Assembly: GCA_002928515.1 (NCBI GenBank)
Contig: PERI01000007.1
Span: forward strand, 1 to 64,000
Reading direction: 5' to 3'
DNA: 64,000 nt
Source of the DNA: Hyphomicrobium sp.
Lineage (GTDB): Bacteria > Pseudomonadota > Alphaproteobacteria > Rhizobiales > Hyphomicrobiaceae
The stretch's first letter is position 1. The number at the start of each line of letters is the position of its first letter. Shown piece by piece: positions 13,927 through 23,945 of the stretch. The translations under genes were made by a program, and so were the position numbers. The notes beneath the pieces are model-generated. The model was not told where the DNA came from. It made no database searches and was given only the letters and a program-made list of their open reading frames with translations.

Positions 13927-15840
13927 ATGACCTTCCCAACGACCCATCCAGCGCTCGCGCGTGCCCTCTCCGCTCGGGACTATGCCGTACCCACGTCGGT
14001 CCAGTTAGCGGTACTCGAAGCCAACAACGCAGGCCGTGATCTCTTGGTATCGGCGCAGACCGGCTCGGGCAAAACCGTCGCGTTCGGACTGGCGATGGCA
14101 AGCACACTTCTAGGCAGCGCCGATAATTTTGAGCGCGCCTCAGAACCGCTGGCGTTGATTATCGCGCCAACGCGCGAACTGGCTTTGCAAGTCCAACGCG
14201 AACTAGCCTGGCTGTATGCTGAAACCTCGGCTCGTGTCATTGCATGCGTCGGTGGCATGGACGCACGCGCCGAAGCGCGCCTCCTCAATGCCGGGGCGCA
14301 TATCGTCGTCGGGACACCAGGCAGATTGCGCGATCACATCGAACGCAAACGTCTTGATTTAGCAAAACTCAAAACCATCGTTCTCGATGAAGCCGATGAA
14401 ATGCTCGACCTCGGCTTTCGTGAAGATCTCGAATTTATTCTCGATGCCACGCCGGCCGGACGACAGACCCTGCTTTTTTCAGCGACCATGCCGCGTGAAA
14501 TCGAAACGCTGGCGCGTCGCTATCAACGCGACGCCGTGCGCATTGAAACCCTGAGACGCGATGAGCAGCACGCCGACATCGAATATCGCGCCATTAGAGT
14601 AGCGCCCAACGATATCGAAAATGCCGTCGTTAACGTGCTGCGCTTTCATGAGGCGCGTGCCACTCTCGTGTTCTGCTCCACCCGTGAAGCCGTCAAGCGG
14701 ATGCATGCGCGCTTATTCGAACGTGGGTTTTCTGCCGTGGCGCTGTCCGGAGAATTGACCCAACACGAACGCTCTCAAGCTTTGCAGGCATTGCGCGACG
14801 GTCGCGCCAGAGTTCTCGTCGCCACCGACGTCGCCGCGCGCGGCTTGGATTTACCAGACCTCGCACTCGTCATTCACGCTGATCTTCCCAACGATCGCGA
14901 AACGTTGCTGCATCGCTCTGGACGCACCGGCCGAGCGGGCAAAAAAGGTCTTTGCACACTCATTGTGCCCTACAACCGGCGCCGCAAAGCCGAAACGCTC
15001 TTGGGAGCTGCGAAAGTCAAAGTTACATGGGGCGCCGCACCGACAGCCGACGAAATCCGTGCCCGCGATCAAGAAAGATTCCTGGCTGACGCGATTTTTA
15101 CCGAAGCGCCAATCGATGACGATGTCGCCCTCGCCCGCACTCTGCAGACAGCGCGCACGGCGGATGAGATTGCTCTAGCGCTCGTCCGCATACACCGAGC
15201 AAGGCTGCCAGCACCCGAGGATTTACCGGAAGATACTGGCCCACCGCCGCGTCGAGATGATCGTCCGCGCGAAAAGGCACCGTGGAAATCAGAGCGAGAT
15301 GAACGTGGCCCAAGACCGCCACGAGCCCCGCGCGAAGATGGTCGGGAAATGGTCTGGTTTCGATTGAACATCGGTCGCGAGCGCAATGCAGATCCGCGTT
15401 GGCTGTTGCCGTTGATCTGCCGTGCTGGCAACGTCACGAAAGCAGATATCGGCGCGATTAAGATTTTCGATCGCGATACGCGTTTTCAAATCGTGGCTGA
15501 TCTGGCCGATCAGTTCGCATTAAGCGCAAAAAGTAACCCTCAAAAGGATGGCCATATTTCGCGCGTTGGTCCACACTCCGACGCTGATAATTTAGCTGTC
15601 TCAGAAGCGATCAAAAATATCCCGGCGCCAGAAGCGCGCCAAAAATTATCATTCAAACCCAATGACGCGACAAAACATAAATCAGGCAAACCGTCTTGGC
15701 GCGAACGAGATAAATCGAAGTCAAACGGTGCGCGGACAATGGATAAGCCAAGCACAACGACAAGCTCAGAGCATCCGAAAACAAAAGCAAAATTTGCACA
15801 CAAAAAGAAGCACCGTGCAGGCCCTGTGACGGCACGTTAA
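13927..15840 (+). CDS. DEAD-box ATP-dependent RNA helicase
   Basis: 637 residues. The core has the Q motif (PTSVQ), Walker A AQTGSGKT near 43-50, PTRELA, the DEAD box near 154-157 with DEADEMLDLGF, SAT in motif III, and ARGLDLP and HRSGRTGRAG in the second RecA domain. A C-terminal region around 475-540 resembles the DbpA RNA-binding domain, and the last 100 residues are very basic. DbpA/CsdA-type helicases remodel ribosomal RNA or cold-stress mRNA. The ATG at 13927 was preferred; a TTG six codons upstream is possible and neither has a good ribosome site. It heads a cluster with a GIY-YIG protein and a flavoprotein. Confidence 0.9.
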   Translation: MTFPTTHPALARALSARDYAVPTSVQLAVLEANNAGRDLLVSAQTGSGKTVAFGLAMASTLLGSADNFERASEPLALIIAPTRELALQVQRELAWLYAETSARVIACVGGMDARAEARLLNAGAHIVVGTPGRLRDHIERKRLDLAKLKTIVLDEADEMLDLGFREDLEFILDATPAGRQTLLFSATMPREIETLARRYQRDAVRIETLRRDEQHADIEYRAIRVAPNDIENAVVNVLRFHEARATLVFCSTREAVKRMHARLFERGFSAVALSGELTQHERSQALQALRDGRARVLVATDVAARGLDLPDLALVIHADLPNDRETLLHRSGRTGRAGKKGLCTLIVPYNRRRKAETLLGAAKVKVTWGAAPTADEIRARDQERFLADAIFTEAPIDDDVALARTLQTARTADEIALALVRIHRARLPAPEDLPEDTGPPPRRDDRPREKAPWKSERDERGPRPPRAPREDGREMVWFRLNIGRERNADPRWLLPLICRAGNVTKADIGAIKIFDRDTRFQIVADLADQFALSAKSNPQKDGHISRVGPHSDADNLAVSEAIKNIPAPEARQKLSFKPNDATKHKSGKPSWRERDKSKSNGARTMDKPSTTTSSEHPKTKAKFAHKKKHRAGPVTAR

Positions 15841-15868
15841 TGCGGCCGATATCCTGAAGTTGAATGCG

Positions 15869-16162
15869 ATGTCGGCAACAACATATTGGGTCTATATCGT
15901 CGCCTGCCGAGACGGAACATATTACACAGGGGTCGCCACCGATGTTGCGCGTCGGCTGTTAGAACACAATGGCACGCGCGGTAAACCCAACAAAGGTGCG
16001 CGATACACGGCATCTCGTCGTCCCGTATCGCTGGTCTATGCTGCTCCATTTCCAAACCGCTCTGACGCTTTGAAAGAAGAAATTCGCATCAAACAGATGA
16101 CGAGATCGCAAAAGCTCCAATTGATCTCAAAGACGGCAGTCGAGCAACATGATCCATCATGA
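15869..16162 (+). CDS. GIY-YIG domain protein
   Basis: 97 residues of the YhbQ/UvrC-N type. The family signature appears as WVYIV then YYTGVA, followed by Arg-Arg-Leu-x-x-His-Asn, the usual Gly-Ala-Arg-Tyr-Thr-Ala and a late Glu (about 72, KEEIRIKQM). Stand-alone GIY-YIG proteins of this size are putative structure-specific nucleases of unproven role. The ATG at 15869 was chosen; a TTG at 15860 is the alternative. Its stop overlaps the next start (ATGA). Confidence 0.85.
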   Translation: MSATTYWVYIVACRDGTYYTGVATDVARRLLEHNGTRGKPNKGARYTASRRPVSLVYAAPFPNRSDALKEEIRIKQMTRSQKLQLISKTAVEQHDPS

Positions 16163-17346
16163 CCTATGACAGCAAAATATTTGATGTGATCGTTCTGGGT
16201 GCGGGTGCCGCCGGTTTGATGTGTGCCCTAACAGCCGCCCAACGCGGCCGTTCCGTGCTAATCCTCGAACATACCAATAAAGTTGGCGCAAAAATTCTGA
16301 TTTCCGGCGGTGGTCGCTGTAACTTCACAAATCTGAATATTGAACCAAAAAAATTCATCTCCAATAATCAGCATTTTTGCACGTCTGCGTTAAGCCGCTA
16401 TACCCAGCATGACTTTATCGCGCTCGTTCAGCGTCACGGCATCGCCTATCACGAAAAGACGCTTGGCCAATTGTTCTGTGATGGCTCGGCCCGCGCGATT
16501 GTCGCCATGCTCATGGCCGAATGCGCTCACGGCAATGTCGATATTAGAACCGATCACAGCGTCACGCAGGTCACGCGCACCGATCATTTCAGCGTGGAAA
16601 CCAACGCGGCCTCCTTCCAGTCGAAAAACATAGTACTGGCAACCGGAGGTCTATCGATTCCCAAAATGGGCGCGACAGGGTTGAGCTATGATATAGCGCG
16701 CCACTTTGGTTTGCGTATTACGCCAACACGTCCCGGTCTGGTGCCCATGACACTTGATCCTAAAGACTCCGAACTAGGGACTGATCTATCTGGTGTCGCG
16801 TGCGAAGCCATAACATCTCTCAGCAAAACGCGCTTTCGTGAGAATATTTTATTCACCCATCGTGGATTATCCGGACCTGCAATTTTGCAGATCTCATCGT
16901 ACTGGCATGAAGGGCAAACGATTATGCTCAATCTGGCACCCGACATAGATATTGCAGACAAGTTTCTGAAAAGAAAAAAATCTAATCCTAAACTTTTGCC
17001 GCAAACTGTCCTCTCCGAAATCCTACCGGCACGTCTCGCACAAGCTTTGACGACAGCCCATCTCACAGCGACCGAACTTGCGAATATTCCAGATCGCGCT
17101 CTTGTCGAGTTCAGCAATAAGATGAAATCATGGCCCGTCATTCCCTCCGGCACAGAAGGCTATGCGAAAGCCGAAGTGACAGTGGGTGGCATCGATACCA
17201 ACGATCTGTCATCGAAAACTATGCAGGCTCGTCATGTCCCTGGCCTTTACGCAATCGGCGAAGCCGTCGATGTGACGGGTTGGCTGGGCGGATATAATTT
17301 TCAATGGGCATGGTCGAGCGGATGGGCTGCAGGCCAAGCCGTGTGA
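16159..17346 (+). CDS. BaiN/HI0933-family flavoprotein oxidoreductase
   Basis: 395 residues. A dinucleotide-binding Rossmann start (VLGAGAAGLMCA near 12-23), then the family mark SGGGRCNFTN near 50-60 and a C-terminal FAD-contacting segment WLGGYNFQWAWSSG place it in the YhiN/HI0933 family. These proteins bind FAD; the BaiN member reduces bile-acid intermediates, but the role in alphaproteobacteria is not known. It is translationally coupled to the GIY-YIG gene. Confidence 0.85.
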   Translation: MTYDSKIFDVIVLGAGAAGLMCALTAAQRGRSVLILEHTNKVGAKILISGGGRCNFTNLNIEPKKFISNNQHFCTSALSRYTQHDFIALVQRHGIAYHEKTLGQLFCDGSARAIVAMLMAECAHGNVDIRTDHSVTQVTRTDHFSVETNAASFQSKNIVLATGGLSIPKMGATGLSYDIARHFGLRITPTRPGLVPMTLDPKDSELGTDLSGVACEAITSLSKTRFRENILFTHRGLSGPAILQISSYWHEGQTIMLNLAPDIDIADKFLKRKKSNPKLLPQTVLSEILPARLAQALTTAHLTATELANIPDRALVEFSNKMKSWPVIPSGTEGYAKAEVTVGGIDTNDLSSKTMQARHVPGLYAIGEAVDVTGWLGGYNFQWAWSSGWAAGQAV

Positions 17347-17586
17347 TCGGATAAATTTTGCAAAATTAATTGGCGCCCTTTCAAGCGAACTTCAGTGTCC
17401 CATTAACCGTGTATCAGAACGCAACACTGCGCGAAGACGTCGACATAAATGTCCATATCTGTACCGAGATATGGCACATCCTCTGCGCACGACATTTGCA
17501 AGCTGGTATGAGCCGTTAAAAAGTCGAGTACACGGCTCAACCCGCGCCGGCCTATTCAACAGGTCACATTAGAGCAATCACGTAAG

Positions 17587-18936
17587 TTGCATATGTCAAA
17601 TTTAACGCAGCGACGAACTTGGACGATGCGCGATGTTCTGGATCGATTGCGCGATCATGCCGGAACGGATGCAGCACGCCACCAAATGGATGCAGCATTT
17701 GCCTTCGCTATTCGCGTCGTCTCAGCCGTTATTGCATTCGGATCGCAAGTATTTCTTGCTCGCGTTTTGGGAACTTATGAGTTTGGTGTTTTCACTTACG
17801 TTTGGCTGTGGGTTGTCATTTTAGGAACGCTTGCACCACTTGGCTCATCGACATCGGTCGTCCGCTTCCTTCCAGAATTTCGAGTAAATCTGGATTGGGC
17901 GAGATATCGTGGCTTTTTGAATTGGGGCCAAACAACATCGCTAGCGGCCGCATCCGCAGTGTCTGCAATCGGCATGCTTGCGTTGTATAGCTTTCAAGAT
18001 TCTATATCTGCGGTCTATTTCATTCCAGCAGTTCTTGCACTCGCCACCTTGCCAGCGTTCGCTCTCACGGAATTTTATGATGGTGTCGGACGCGCAGAAT
18101 CCTGGATCGATCTAGCACTTGGCCCACCCTACATTGTGCGGCCCATTCTACTGTTGATAATCATGGTTGTGGCTTTAGCACTCGGAGCTGATGCCACTGC
18201 AGAAACTGCGATGTGGAGTGCCATCATCGCAACGTATGCGACTGTCGCTATACAGTACTATCTGCAAACGCACCGATTGAAGAACACACCGCTGACCCAA
18301 CATTCAGACCAAGATCGCAAATCCTGGATCAATGTTTCGCTTCCCTTATTCGTGCTCGATGGGCTGACCTTGGTGATGCTCAATATCGATCTCATGCTTT
18401 TGAATTTCTTCATCACACCTGATCAGCTCGGTATTTATTTCGCAGCTTCACGCCTAATGGCCCTCGTCTGCTTTGTGCACTTTGCCGTCTCTGCCGTGTC
18501 TATGCCGCGTTTTGCAGCGGTATACATATCCGGCAACAGCAACGAACTCTCAAAGCTCATGACCAACATGCGTCATCTCACGTTCTGGCCATCGTTCGTC
18601 GGAACAGCAATTGTTCTTGTCTTAGGACAGCCACTCCTCACGCTGTTTGGCCCAAGCTTCATTGATGCCTACAGCATGCTGTTTGTCTTCGCTGTGGGCC
18701 ATTTGGCCAAAGCTGCGGCTGGACCAGTGCAAGCATTGTTATCTGTCGCGGGGGCACAACGGCAAGCCGTAAAAATTCTCGTCGCGACATGCCTGCTAGC
18801 GCTTGTGCTGAATATTTTACTCATACCGAAATTTGGCGCGATGGGTGCTGCAATGGCCATGTCCGCAGCATTCGTTGTTGAAGCCATCCTTGGCACGCTC
18901 ATTGCTCTGAAACTGTATCAGAAGACACATCCATAA
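17587..18936 (+). CDS. polysaccharide flippase (Wzx/MOP family)
   Basis: 449 residues with about 12-14 membrane helices spread over the whole length, of the oligosaccharide flippase / lipopolysaccharide biosynthesis type. After a soluble start of about 35 residues, a first helix pair carries Gly-Ser-Gln-Val-Phe-Leu-Ala-Arg-Val-Leu-Gly, the usual first-helix signature of these transporters. It would move a lipid-linked sugar across the inner membrane. It heads a same-strand cluster with a CelD-like acetyltransferase and a JmjC-like protein. A shorter start (Met3 or Met16) cannot be excluded. Confidence 0.85.
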   Translation: MHMSNLTQRRTWTMRDVLDRLRDHAGTDAARHQMDAAFAFAIRVVSAVIAFGSQVFLARVLGTYEFGVFTYVWLWVVILGTLAPLGSSTSVVRFLPEFRVNLDWARYRGFLNWGQTTSLAAASAVSAIGMLALYSFQDSISAVYFIPAVLALATLPAFALTEFYDGVGRAESWIDLALGPPYIVRPILLLIIMVVALALGADATAETAMWSAIIATYATVAIQYYLQTHRLKNTPLTQHSDQDRKSWINVSLPLFVLDGLTLVMLNIDLMLLNFFITPDQLGIYFAASRLMALVCFVHFAVSAVSMPRFAAVYISGNSNELSKLMTNMRHLTFWPSFVGTAIVLVLGQPLLTLFGPSFIDAYSMLFVFAVGHLAKAAAGPVQALLSVAGAQRQAVKILVATCLLALVLNILLIPKFGAMGAAMAMSAAFVVEAILGTLIALKLYQKTHP

Positions 18937-18981
18937 CGGATTGACTTCATATCCAGGTAACGTCCGGAGCCACAAGTTTCA

Positions 18982-20193
18982 ATGTCACGTGCTGAACAAT
19001 TTGCCGACAACGCAATAGTCGAGCACGTATTCGGCCATGCTCATTTCAATGAAGGAAATTCTCAGCACCAAGTCGAAAGCTGCGGCAAGGCCGAAGTCTC
19101 TCGTATTGAAGCGCACGCCGCACAATTAGACCGCGATCCACTAACACCCATCATGTTTTGTGGGTCTCGTTGGGGCACATCGGTGGTTCAGCATTTATCA
19201 CCATCACATCGATCGTTAGACGCAAAACTCATATCGAACGATCACCGCCCTTCCGGGTTGTTTCTCCTGACATCACAACTCTGGCGCTGGGGCATACCAA
19301 TACCATTGAATAAGAGCGCCGAAACACACCTCACGTTTGACGGCACGCCTCTTCTCGATCGCACCCAGGGCGCCGCAGCGTTTGCAAGCCTACTCAGGTC
19401 GCGTCACGCCCTAGCGCCACTCCTATTAAAAATGATTTCTGCTGATGGCCCATTTTTAGGGGCAGTACGCACTGCGTGTCATGCAACCGGAGCCCGATTT
19501 GAGATCACTCAATCCTATGAACGGGCATCTCTAGTCTGTGAAATCTCGTTTACAGAATGGTTCGAAGCCGCTTTTTCCCGTAAGCGTCGCAAGGAATATC
19601 GCAGGCTTCGCACAAGGTTGAGCGAACGCGGAAATTTGCAAACGATCTCTTTTCAATCGGGAGATAACCTTACGAGCTGGATCGACGACTTTCTAAAACT
19701 GGAGAGATCGAGCTGGAAAGGTGCGCGTGGCACCGCAATGTCCCAAAATACCGATCAAGAGCGTGCGTTGCGTCAGGCCCTCAGCACCCTAGCTCAACGC
19801 AATGAACTTTTTTTCTGGCGGCTCGATCTCAGCGGAGAGCCGGTTTCCATGCTTTTTGCCATGTCGCGAGGCAATCGCGCATGGCTTGGAAAAATCGCAC
19901 ACGACGGACGTTACGAACAATACTCTCCCGGCGCGCTCATCATTCTTGACGCAACAGAAAGCTTTTTGAGCTCCCCACATATTAAAATCGTGGACTCGTG
20001 CGCCCGTCCCAATCATCCGTTGATCGACAACATTTGGCGCGATCGTCTTGCGTTTGCCGACATTCTGATTGCCCCACCCGGTATGCCGTCAACATTATTT
20101 TCAGCGCTAGTCTGGGCCGAGAAAAATCGGCTGCGCGCTCGCCAAACTCTCAAATCCTTATGGCTATTTATTAATGGAAGGTCTGAATCATGA
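18982..20193 (+). CDS. CelD/BcsL-type GNAT acetyltransferase
   Basis: 403 residues. The C-terminal half shows the CelD/BcsL pattern: a basic RKRRKEYRRLRTRL segment near 205, Leu-Glu-x-Ser-Ser-Trp-Lys-Gly near 235, and the acceptor-side strand with Pro-Gly-Ala-Leu-Ile near 310-320. Members transfer acyl groups in exopolysaccharide and cellulose production. The 46-base gap after the flippase and the 4-base overlap with the next gene support one operon for modifying a surface glycan. The first 60 residues are poorly conserved-looking. Confidence 0.8.
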   Translation: MSRAEQFADNAIVEHVFGHAHFNEGNSQHQVESCGKAEVSRIEAHAAQLDRDPLTPIMFCGSRWGTSVVQHLSPSHRSLDAKLISNDHRPSGLFLLTSQLWRWGIPIPLNKSAETHLTFDGTPLLDRTQGAAAFASLLRSRHALAPLLLKMISADGPFLGAVRTACHATGARFEITQSYERASLVCEISFTEWFEAAFSRKRRKEYRRLRTRLSERGNLQTISFQSGDNLTSWIDDFLKLERSSWKGARGTAMSQNTDQERALRQALSTLAQRNELFFWRLDLSGEPVSMLFAMSRGNRAWLGKIAHDGRYEQYSPGALIILDATESFLSSPHIKIVDSCARPNHPLIDNIWRDRLAFADILIAPPGMPSTLFSALVWAEKNRLRARQTLKSLWLFINGRSES

Positions 20194-21119
20194 GCCTTGT
20201 CACCCTCAATCCTGTCGTCGCCCGCGATAAATTCTTTACCGCGCCGTTCTCAATTCAACATGCTCTCAGCGATCATTCCATGTTCGAATTGAGCCAACTC
20301 GTCAGCCTGGCTCAATCGATGCCGCGCGACAAAGTCGAATTCAATTCTGGAAAACTTGCACCTGGTACCAAGCCCGAAGACGTGCCGCAAATCGACATGC
20401 CTGTTGCCGACATCATTCGCCATATTGAAGATACCAACGCCTGGATGGTGCTGAAGAATGTCGAACAAGTCCCAGAATATCGCCAAATACTTAAAAGCTT
20501 CCTGGACGACGCCGCACGTCAAGCAGGCGTTGATCCGTCGCTGTTTAGCGATCTGCAAGGCTTCATCTTCATTTCATCGGCAAATTCCGTAACGCCATTT
20601 CATATCGACGCAGAAGAAAACATTCTCATCCAAATCAAGGGCGACAAATACATTCATATTTTTGATAATCAGGACCGCACACTGATTTCAGAGTGCGACA
20701 TGGAGTTATCGCCATCCAAACATCGCAATCAGTATTATGAGTCAGGGTTCGAGCAACGCGCCACGATTTACACCATGAAAGAAAGTGATGGCGTGCGTCT
20801 TCCTTACATGTGGCCACACTGGGTTCGCACGGGAGATCGTTATTCGATTTCTATGGCGATGACCTGGAAGACACCTGAGGTTTTGAAGCTCAATAAAATT
20901 CGCCTGATGAACGGCACGCTGCGCCGCTTCGGTCTCCCGCAGTCGGCCCCAGGCGTATCACCCATGCGAGATGCAGCCAAAGTTGTACTGCATGATGCCA
21001 TTGGCCTCGTCATCAATCCGATTAGAAAATCGGAAACCATGCGCAAGCTGTTGCGCGGAGCGATCTACGGCCGAGCTGCAAACTACTATTATGGTGCGAG
21101 CAAGCGACAACCAACTTAG
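20190..21119 (+). CDS. JmjC/cupin-like Fe(II) oxygenase-type protein
   Basis: 309 residues. A double-stranded beta-helix core is suggested by PFHIDAEEN (His138, Asp140) and PHWV (His210), the His-x-Asp...His facial triad that holds Fe(II) in JmjC/cupin_8 proteins; Lys and Arg suited to 2-oxoglutarate follow. Substrate unknown. It overlaps the acetyltransferase gene by ATGA, so the pair is likely co-translated and may modify the same glycan or its carrier protein. Confidence 0.75.
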   Translation: MSLVTLNPVVARDKFFTAPFSIQHALSDHSMFELSQLVSLAQSMPRDKVEFNSGKLAPGTKPEDVPQIDMPVADIIRHIEDTNAWMVLKNVEQVPEYRQILKSFLDDAARQAGVDPSLFSDLQGFIFISSANSVTPFHIDAEENILIQIKGDKYIHIFDNQDRTLISECDMELSPSKHRNQYYESGFEQRATIYTMKESDGVRLPYMWPHWVRTGDRYSISMAMTWKTPEVLKLNKIRLMNGTLRRFGLPQSAPGVSPMRDAAKVVLHDAIGLVINPIRKSETMRKLLRGAIYGRAANYYYGASKRQPT

Positions 21120-21153
21120 TCATGATTGCTTGGACTGACCGCATACTCATTCG

Positions 21154-21900
21154 CTAAGCGACATTGGTATGTTTGGCGATCCGGCGCGAAACAGAGTAGC
21201 GCCGGTAAAACGCCGATTGGGCAATCAACCGTAAGATTGTCACGCCCGCCTTCGCCGATCCAACCAACGTTCCAGAGATTTTGGACACGCCCACGCGCGG
21301 ACGATAACTAACCGGCACTTCCATACATCTCAATCTGTGAACGGCAGCCTTCAATTGCATCTCAACGGTCCAGCCATATCGACGATCGCGCATATCGAGC
21401 AATTGCAAGGCGCGCGTTGATATCGCTCGAAATGGCCCGAGATCGCTCCATGTGGTGCCCCATATCAGGCGCAACAAATGGCAAGCGAGCCAATTTCCAA
21501 ATCTCTGGTGCGGGGTCAGAGCTCCGACAGAGCAGCGGCCGCGCACGCGCGAGCCAATGACCAATTCAGCTTGACCTGAAACAATGGGCTCAACGAGCGT
21601 GCCCATCTCGCTGGCGTCGTCGCTAAAATCGCCATCGAGGAAAACAACCACGTCACAGTCGTGGAGTGAGGCTATACCTTTAAGACAAGCCGCACCGTAG
21701 CCACGCTCACGCTCTGACACGACACGCGCACCGCAATCGGCCGCGACCCGCGCGGTATCGTCAGTAGAACCATTATCGACGACTATGATCTCATCGACCC
21801 AGTGCGGTATCGATGCAATCACGCGACCGATGGCGAGTTCTTCGTTGAGTGCCGGGATGATGACACTGACGCGCTGACTACGGATCAAACAACGCTCCAA
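21154..21900 (-). CDS. family 2 glycosyltransferase (polyprenyl-phosphate type)
   Basis: 248 residues of the DPM1/GT2 group: SVIIPALNEE near 12, the VVDNGSTDD nucleotide-sugar loop near 40, ERGYGAACLKG near 65 and the metal site LDGDFSDD near 90. Such enzymes load a sugar onto a polyprenyl phosphate. The next minus-strand enzyme upstream in the window, a GT87 protein at 22289-23725, would use such lipid-linked sugars. There is no C-terminal membrane domain. Confidence 0.85.
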   Translation of the reverse strand: MERCLIRSQRVSVIIPALNEELAIGRVIASIPHWVDEIIVVDNGSTDDTARVAADCGARVVSERERGYGAACLKGIASLHDCDVVVFLDGDFSDDASEMGTLVEPIVSGQAELVIGSRVRGRCSVGALTPHQRFGNWLACHLLRLIWGTTWSDLGPFRAISTRALQLLDMRDRRYGWTVEMQLKAAVHRLRCMEVPVSYRPRVGVSKISGTLVGSAKAGVTILRLIAQSAFYRRYSVSRRIAKHTNVA

Positions 21901-22063
21901 AGCTCTGTATTAAATATCAAGCAACAAACCAATTTTTTACTTCGTCCTACCACTACGTTTCGTTACATGAATTGGCTTCATGTAAGCATCACTTTGAATT
22001 GGTTGGCAGGCATCGCGCGCATTGGTGAATGATGATGCAGCAAGTCAACTTCGGAGCTGCCCA

Positions 22064-22246
22064 ATGAAATATTTGATCGTCGCCATGGCAACTGGACTAA
22101 TTGCTACGTTGGCTCACGACGCCCATGCCCAAGGATCTGGCACTGGCACGATATACCCAACGCCAACCTGCGAAAAAGGCTTCAAGTACGATTCAAGCTC
22201 GCAAAGATGCGTTCCAATTCGCAAGCTCCCACGCGGCTCACATTAA
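22064..22246 (+). CDS. small exported protein with one Cys pair
   Basis: 60 residues from an ATG at 22064 with GGAG nine bases upstream. A signal peptide (Lys-Tyr start, Leu/Ile/Ala core, Ala-His-Ala end) leaves a mature peptide of about 38 residues. It contains Cys-Glu-Lys-Gly-Phe-x10-ish-Arg-Cys, like the short Cys-x-x-Gly-(Phe/Tyr) modules of rhizobial exported peptides. Function unknown. It sits alone between two minus-strand glycosyltransferase genes. Confidence 0.65.
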   Translation: MKYLIVAMATGLIATLAHDAHAQGSGTGTIYPTPTCEKGFKYDSSSQRCVPIRKLPRGSH

Positions 22247-22288
22247 AGCGCCTGACAGAACTTCCCATATTCACGAGCTGATGTGCTG

Positions 22289-23725
22289 TTAAGGCACCAT
22301 CGCATGTGCAGGCGCTCGGTAACGGGTCGAGCGCCAGACGTCACGCAAGAGCAGCGTCCAGATCGGAATCCAAATTAGCCAGACTAAATAAGAACGAATA
22401 GGCGATGGCATGCCCAGAGCGTGAAAATGAAATGACGCGTAATACAGCGGCACAAAAGCTGTGACAGATAACAGGCCGAGCGCTGGATAAAATACCGCCA
22501 ACGGCAAGACCCAAGTCATGTACCAAGGAAATTGAGCGGGGCTTAGCAGAACAAGCGCTCCGCACATGAATGCGCATCGGGTAAGCAAATCAATCGCATC
22601 GTTCCAGGGCCGCCACGCCAACACAACACTGAAACCTGCAAGTCCAACCGCAATTGCGGCGCGCAAGATCGACCCGGCATTCAATTCATCAAAACCAAAA
22701 TTCTCTAACAACTGCTCAAGCACCGTAACAAGCGCAGGAAACAGAGCACTATTGGTTTGCCAAACGCTGACGTAGGCAACAAACCCTGACGTATCATCAA
22801 GACCGCCAAGATAAACAGGCAATGTCAGCGCCGCGCATCCGACGGCTAGAATCATACAACACAGAAGCAATTGTCGTGGCGCATAAAGCAAAGGCCGCAA
22901 CAGTATCGGAGCCAACAACAATGGCCACACTTTCACACCAACAGCAAAGCCTAGAGCAAGCGTTGCGGGAACAAATCGCTGACGAAATGCCAGCAGCACA
23001 GCACCCAACACGAAGGGTATGAGAACCGCTTCCATGTGTGCCGAGTTCATCAGTTCTTTGATGACGAGCGGGTTCCACCAGTAAAGCGTAACCCACAGCG
23101 GTGATCGGCCTGCGCTTTGCAATAGCATCAGCAGCAACGCGAGTGTTGCAAGCTCACCGGCCAGACACACCAGCCGCCACCCGGTCAAACTCCAGGGTGC
23201 AATCATGTGCGCCAATGCAAATGCACCCTGCGCAACGGGCGGATAAATCGTCTTGAGATTGGGATGATTGACCGACGCTAAAACCGCCCCACCATCGCGC
23301 GCCAAGCTGCCGAGTGCGCTCTCATCGCCGTTGACGCTTTGAGCCAAAGCCTGCGCTTCTGATGGCGACTGCGCATAGGGATTGAGACCGTTTGCCGTGA
23401 CCGCGCCGTCCCAGAGATAACGTTGAAAATCATCCTCAAGAATGGGCGTCGAGGCAAATAGGATGACACGCGCGGCAAGGCCAGACACAGCGATCACGAC
23501 CAGCAACATGTGCATCGATGATGGGTCAGTCGGTGCGAGAGAAATGGCGTGCTTTAAGTCCAGCGCATAGATCAGCCCAGCAAAGAACAGGGCAGCCGCA
23601 AGCCACAGCACGCGCCCGTCGGCGAAATTAGCGTCAGCGCCAAAAGCGCCGGATGACACGGACAAGCCAACTGCAAAAGCGATCACCACGGCTGAACGCA
23701 AGAGCCAACCGGTCAACAGACGCAT
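22289..23725 (-). CDS. GT87-type (GT-C) membrane glycosyltransferase
   Basis: About 478 residues with 10-12 membrane helices and an early extracytoplasmic acidic pair (LEDDFQRYLWDG near 110), the catalytic-loop pattern of GT-C enzymes that take sugar from polyprenyl-phosphate donors (DUF2029, mannosyltransferase type). The motif NPY follows soon after. The ATG at 23725 is preferred; a TTG at 23755 extends it by ten residues. It could use the donor made by the nearby GT2 enzyme. Confidence 0.8.
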   Translation of the reverse strand: MRLLTGWLLRSAVVIAFAVGLSVSSGAFGADANFADGRVLWLAAALFFAGLIYALDLKHAISLAPTDPSSMHMLLVVIAVSGLAARVILFASTPILEDDFQRYLWDGAVTANGLNPYAQSPSEAQALAQSVNGDESALGSLARDGGAVLASVNHPNLKTIYPPVAQGAFALAHMIAPWSLTGWRLVCLAGELATLALLLMLLQSAGRSPLWVTLYWWNPLVIKELMNSAHMEAVLIPFVLGAVLLAFRQRFVPATLALGFAVGVKVWPLLLAPILLRPLLYAPRQLLLCCMILAVGCAALTLPVYLGGLDDTSGFVAYVSVWQTNSALFPALVTVLEQLLENFGFDELNAGSILRAAIAVGLAGFSVVLAWRPWNDAIDLLTRCAFMCGALVLLSPAQFPWYMTWVLPLAVFYPALGLLSVTAFVPLYYASFHFHALGMPSPIRSYLVWLIWIPIWTLLLRDVWRSTRYRAPAHAMVP

Positions 23726-23945
23726 AGCTTGATGATGCGTGAGCAATACAGACAATCCTGGTGCAACCCATCACGGGTTCGACGTTACAAGCACCAACTA
23801 CGTACCAACTGGCCGATCGTTTCATCGCGAGCTGAACGCGACGCCGAGCATCACAGAATATCGGGACCCAAAAGCAAATGGCGCACCCAAGTGCGCCATT
23901 GAAATTCTCGACTAGCACCCGCAGCTCATCGGCCGCGCCATCACA

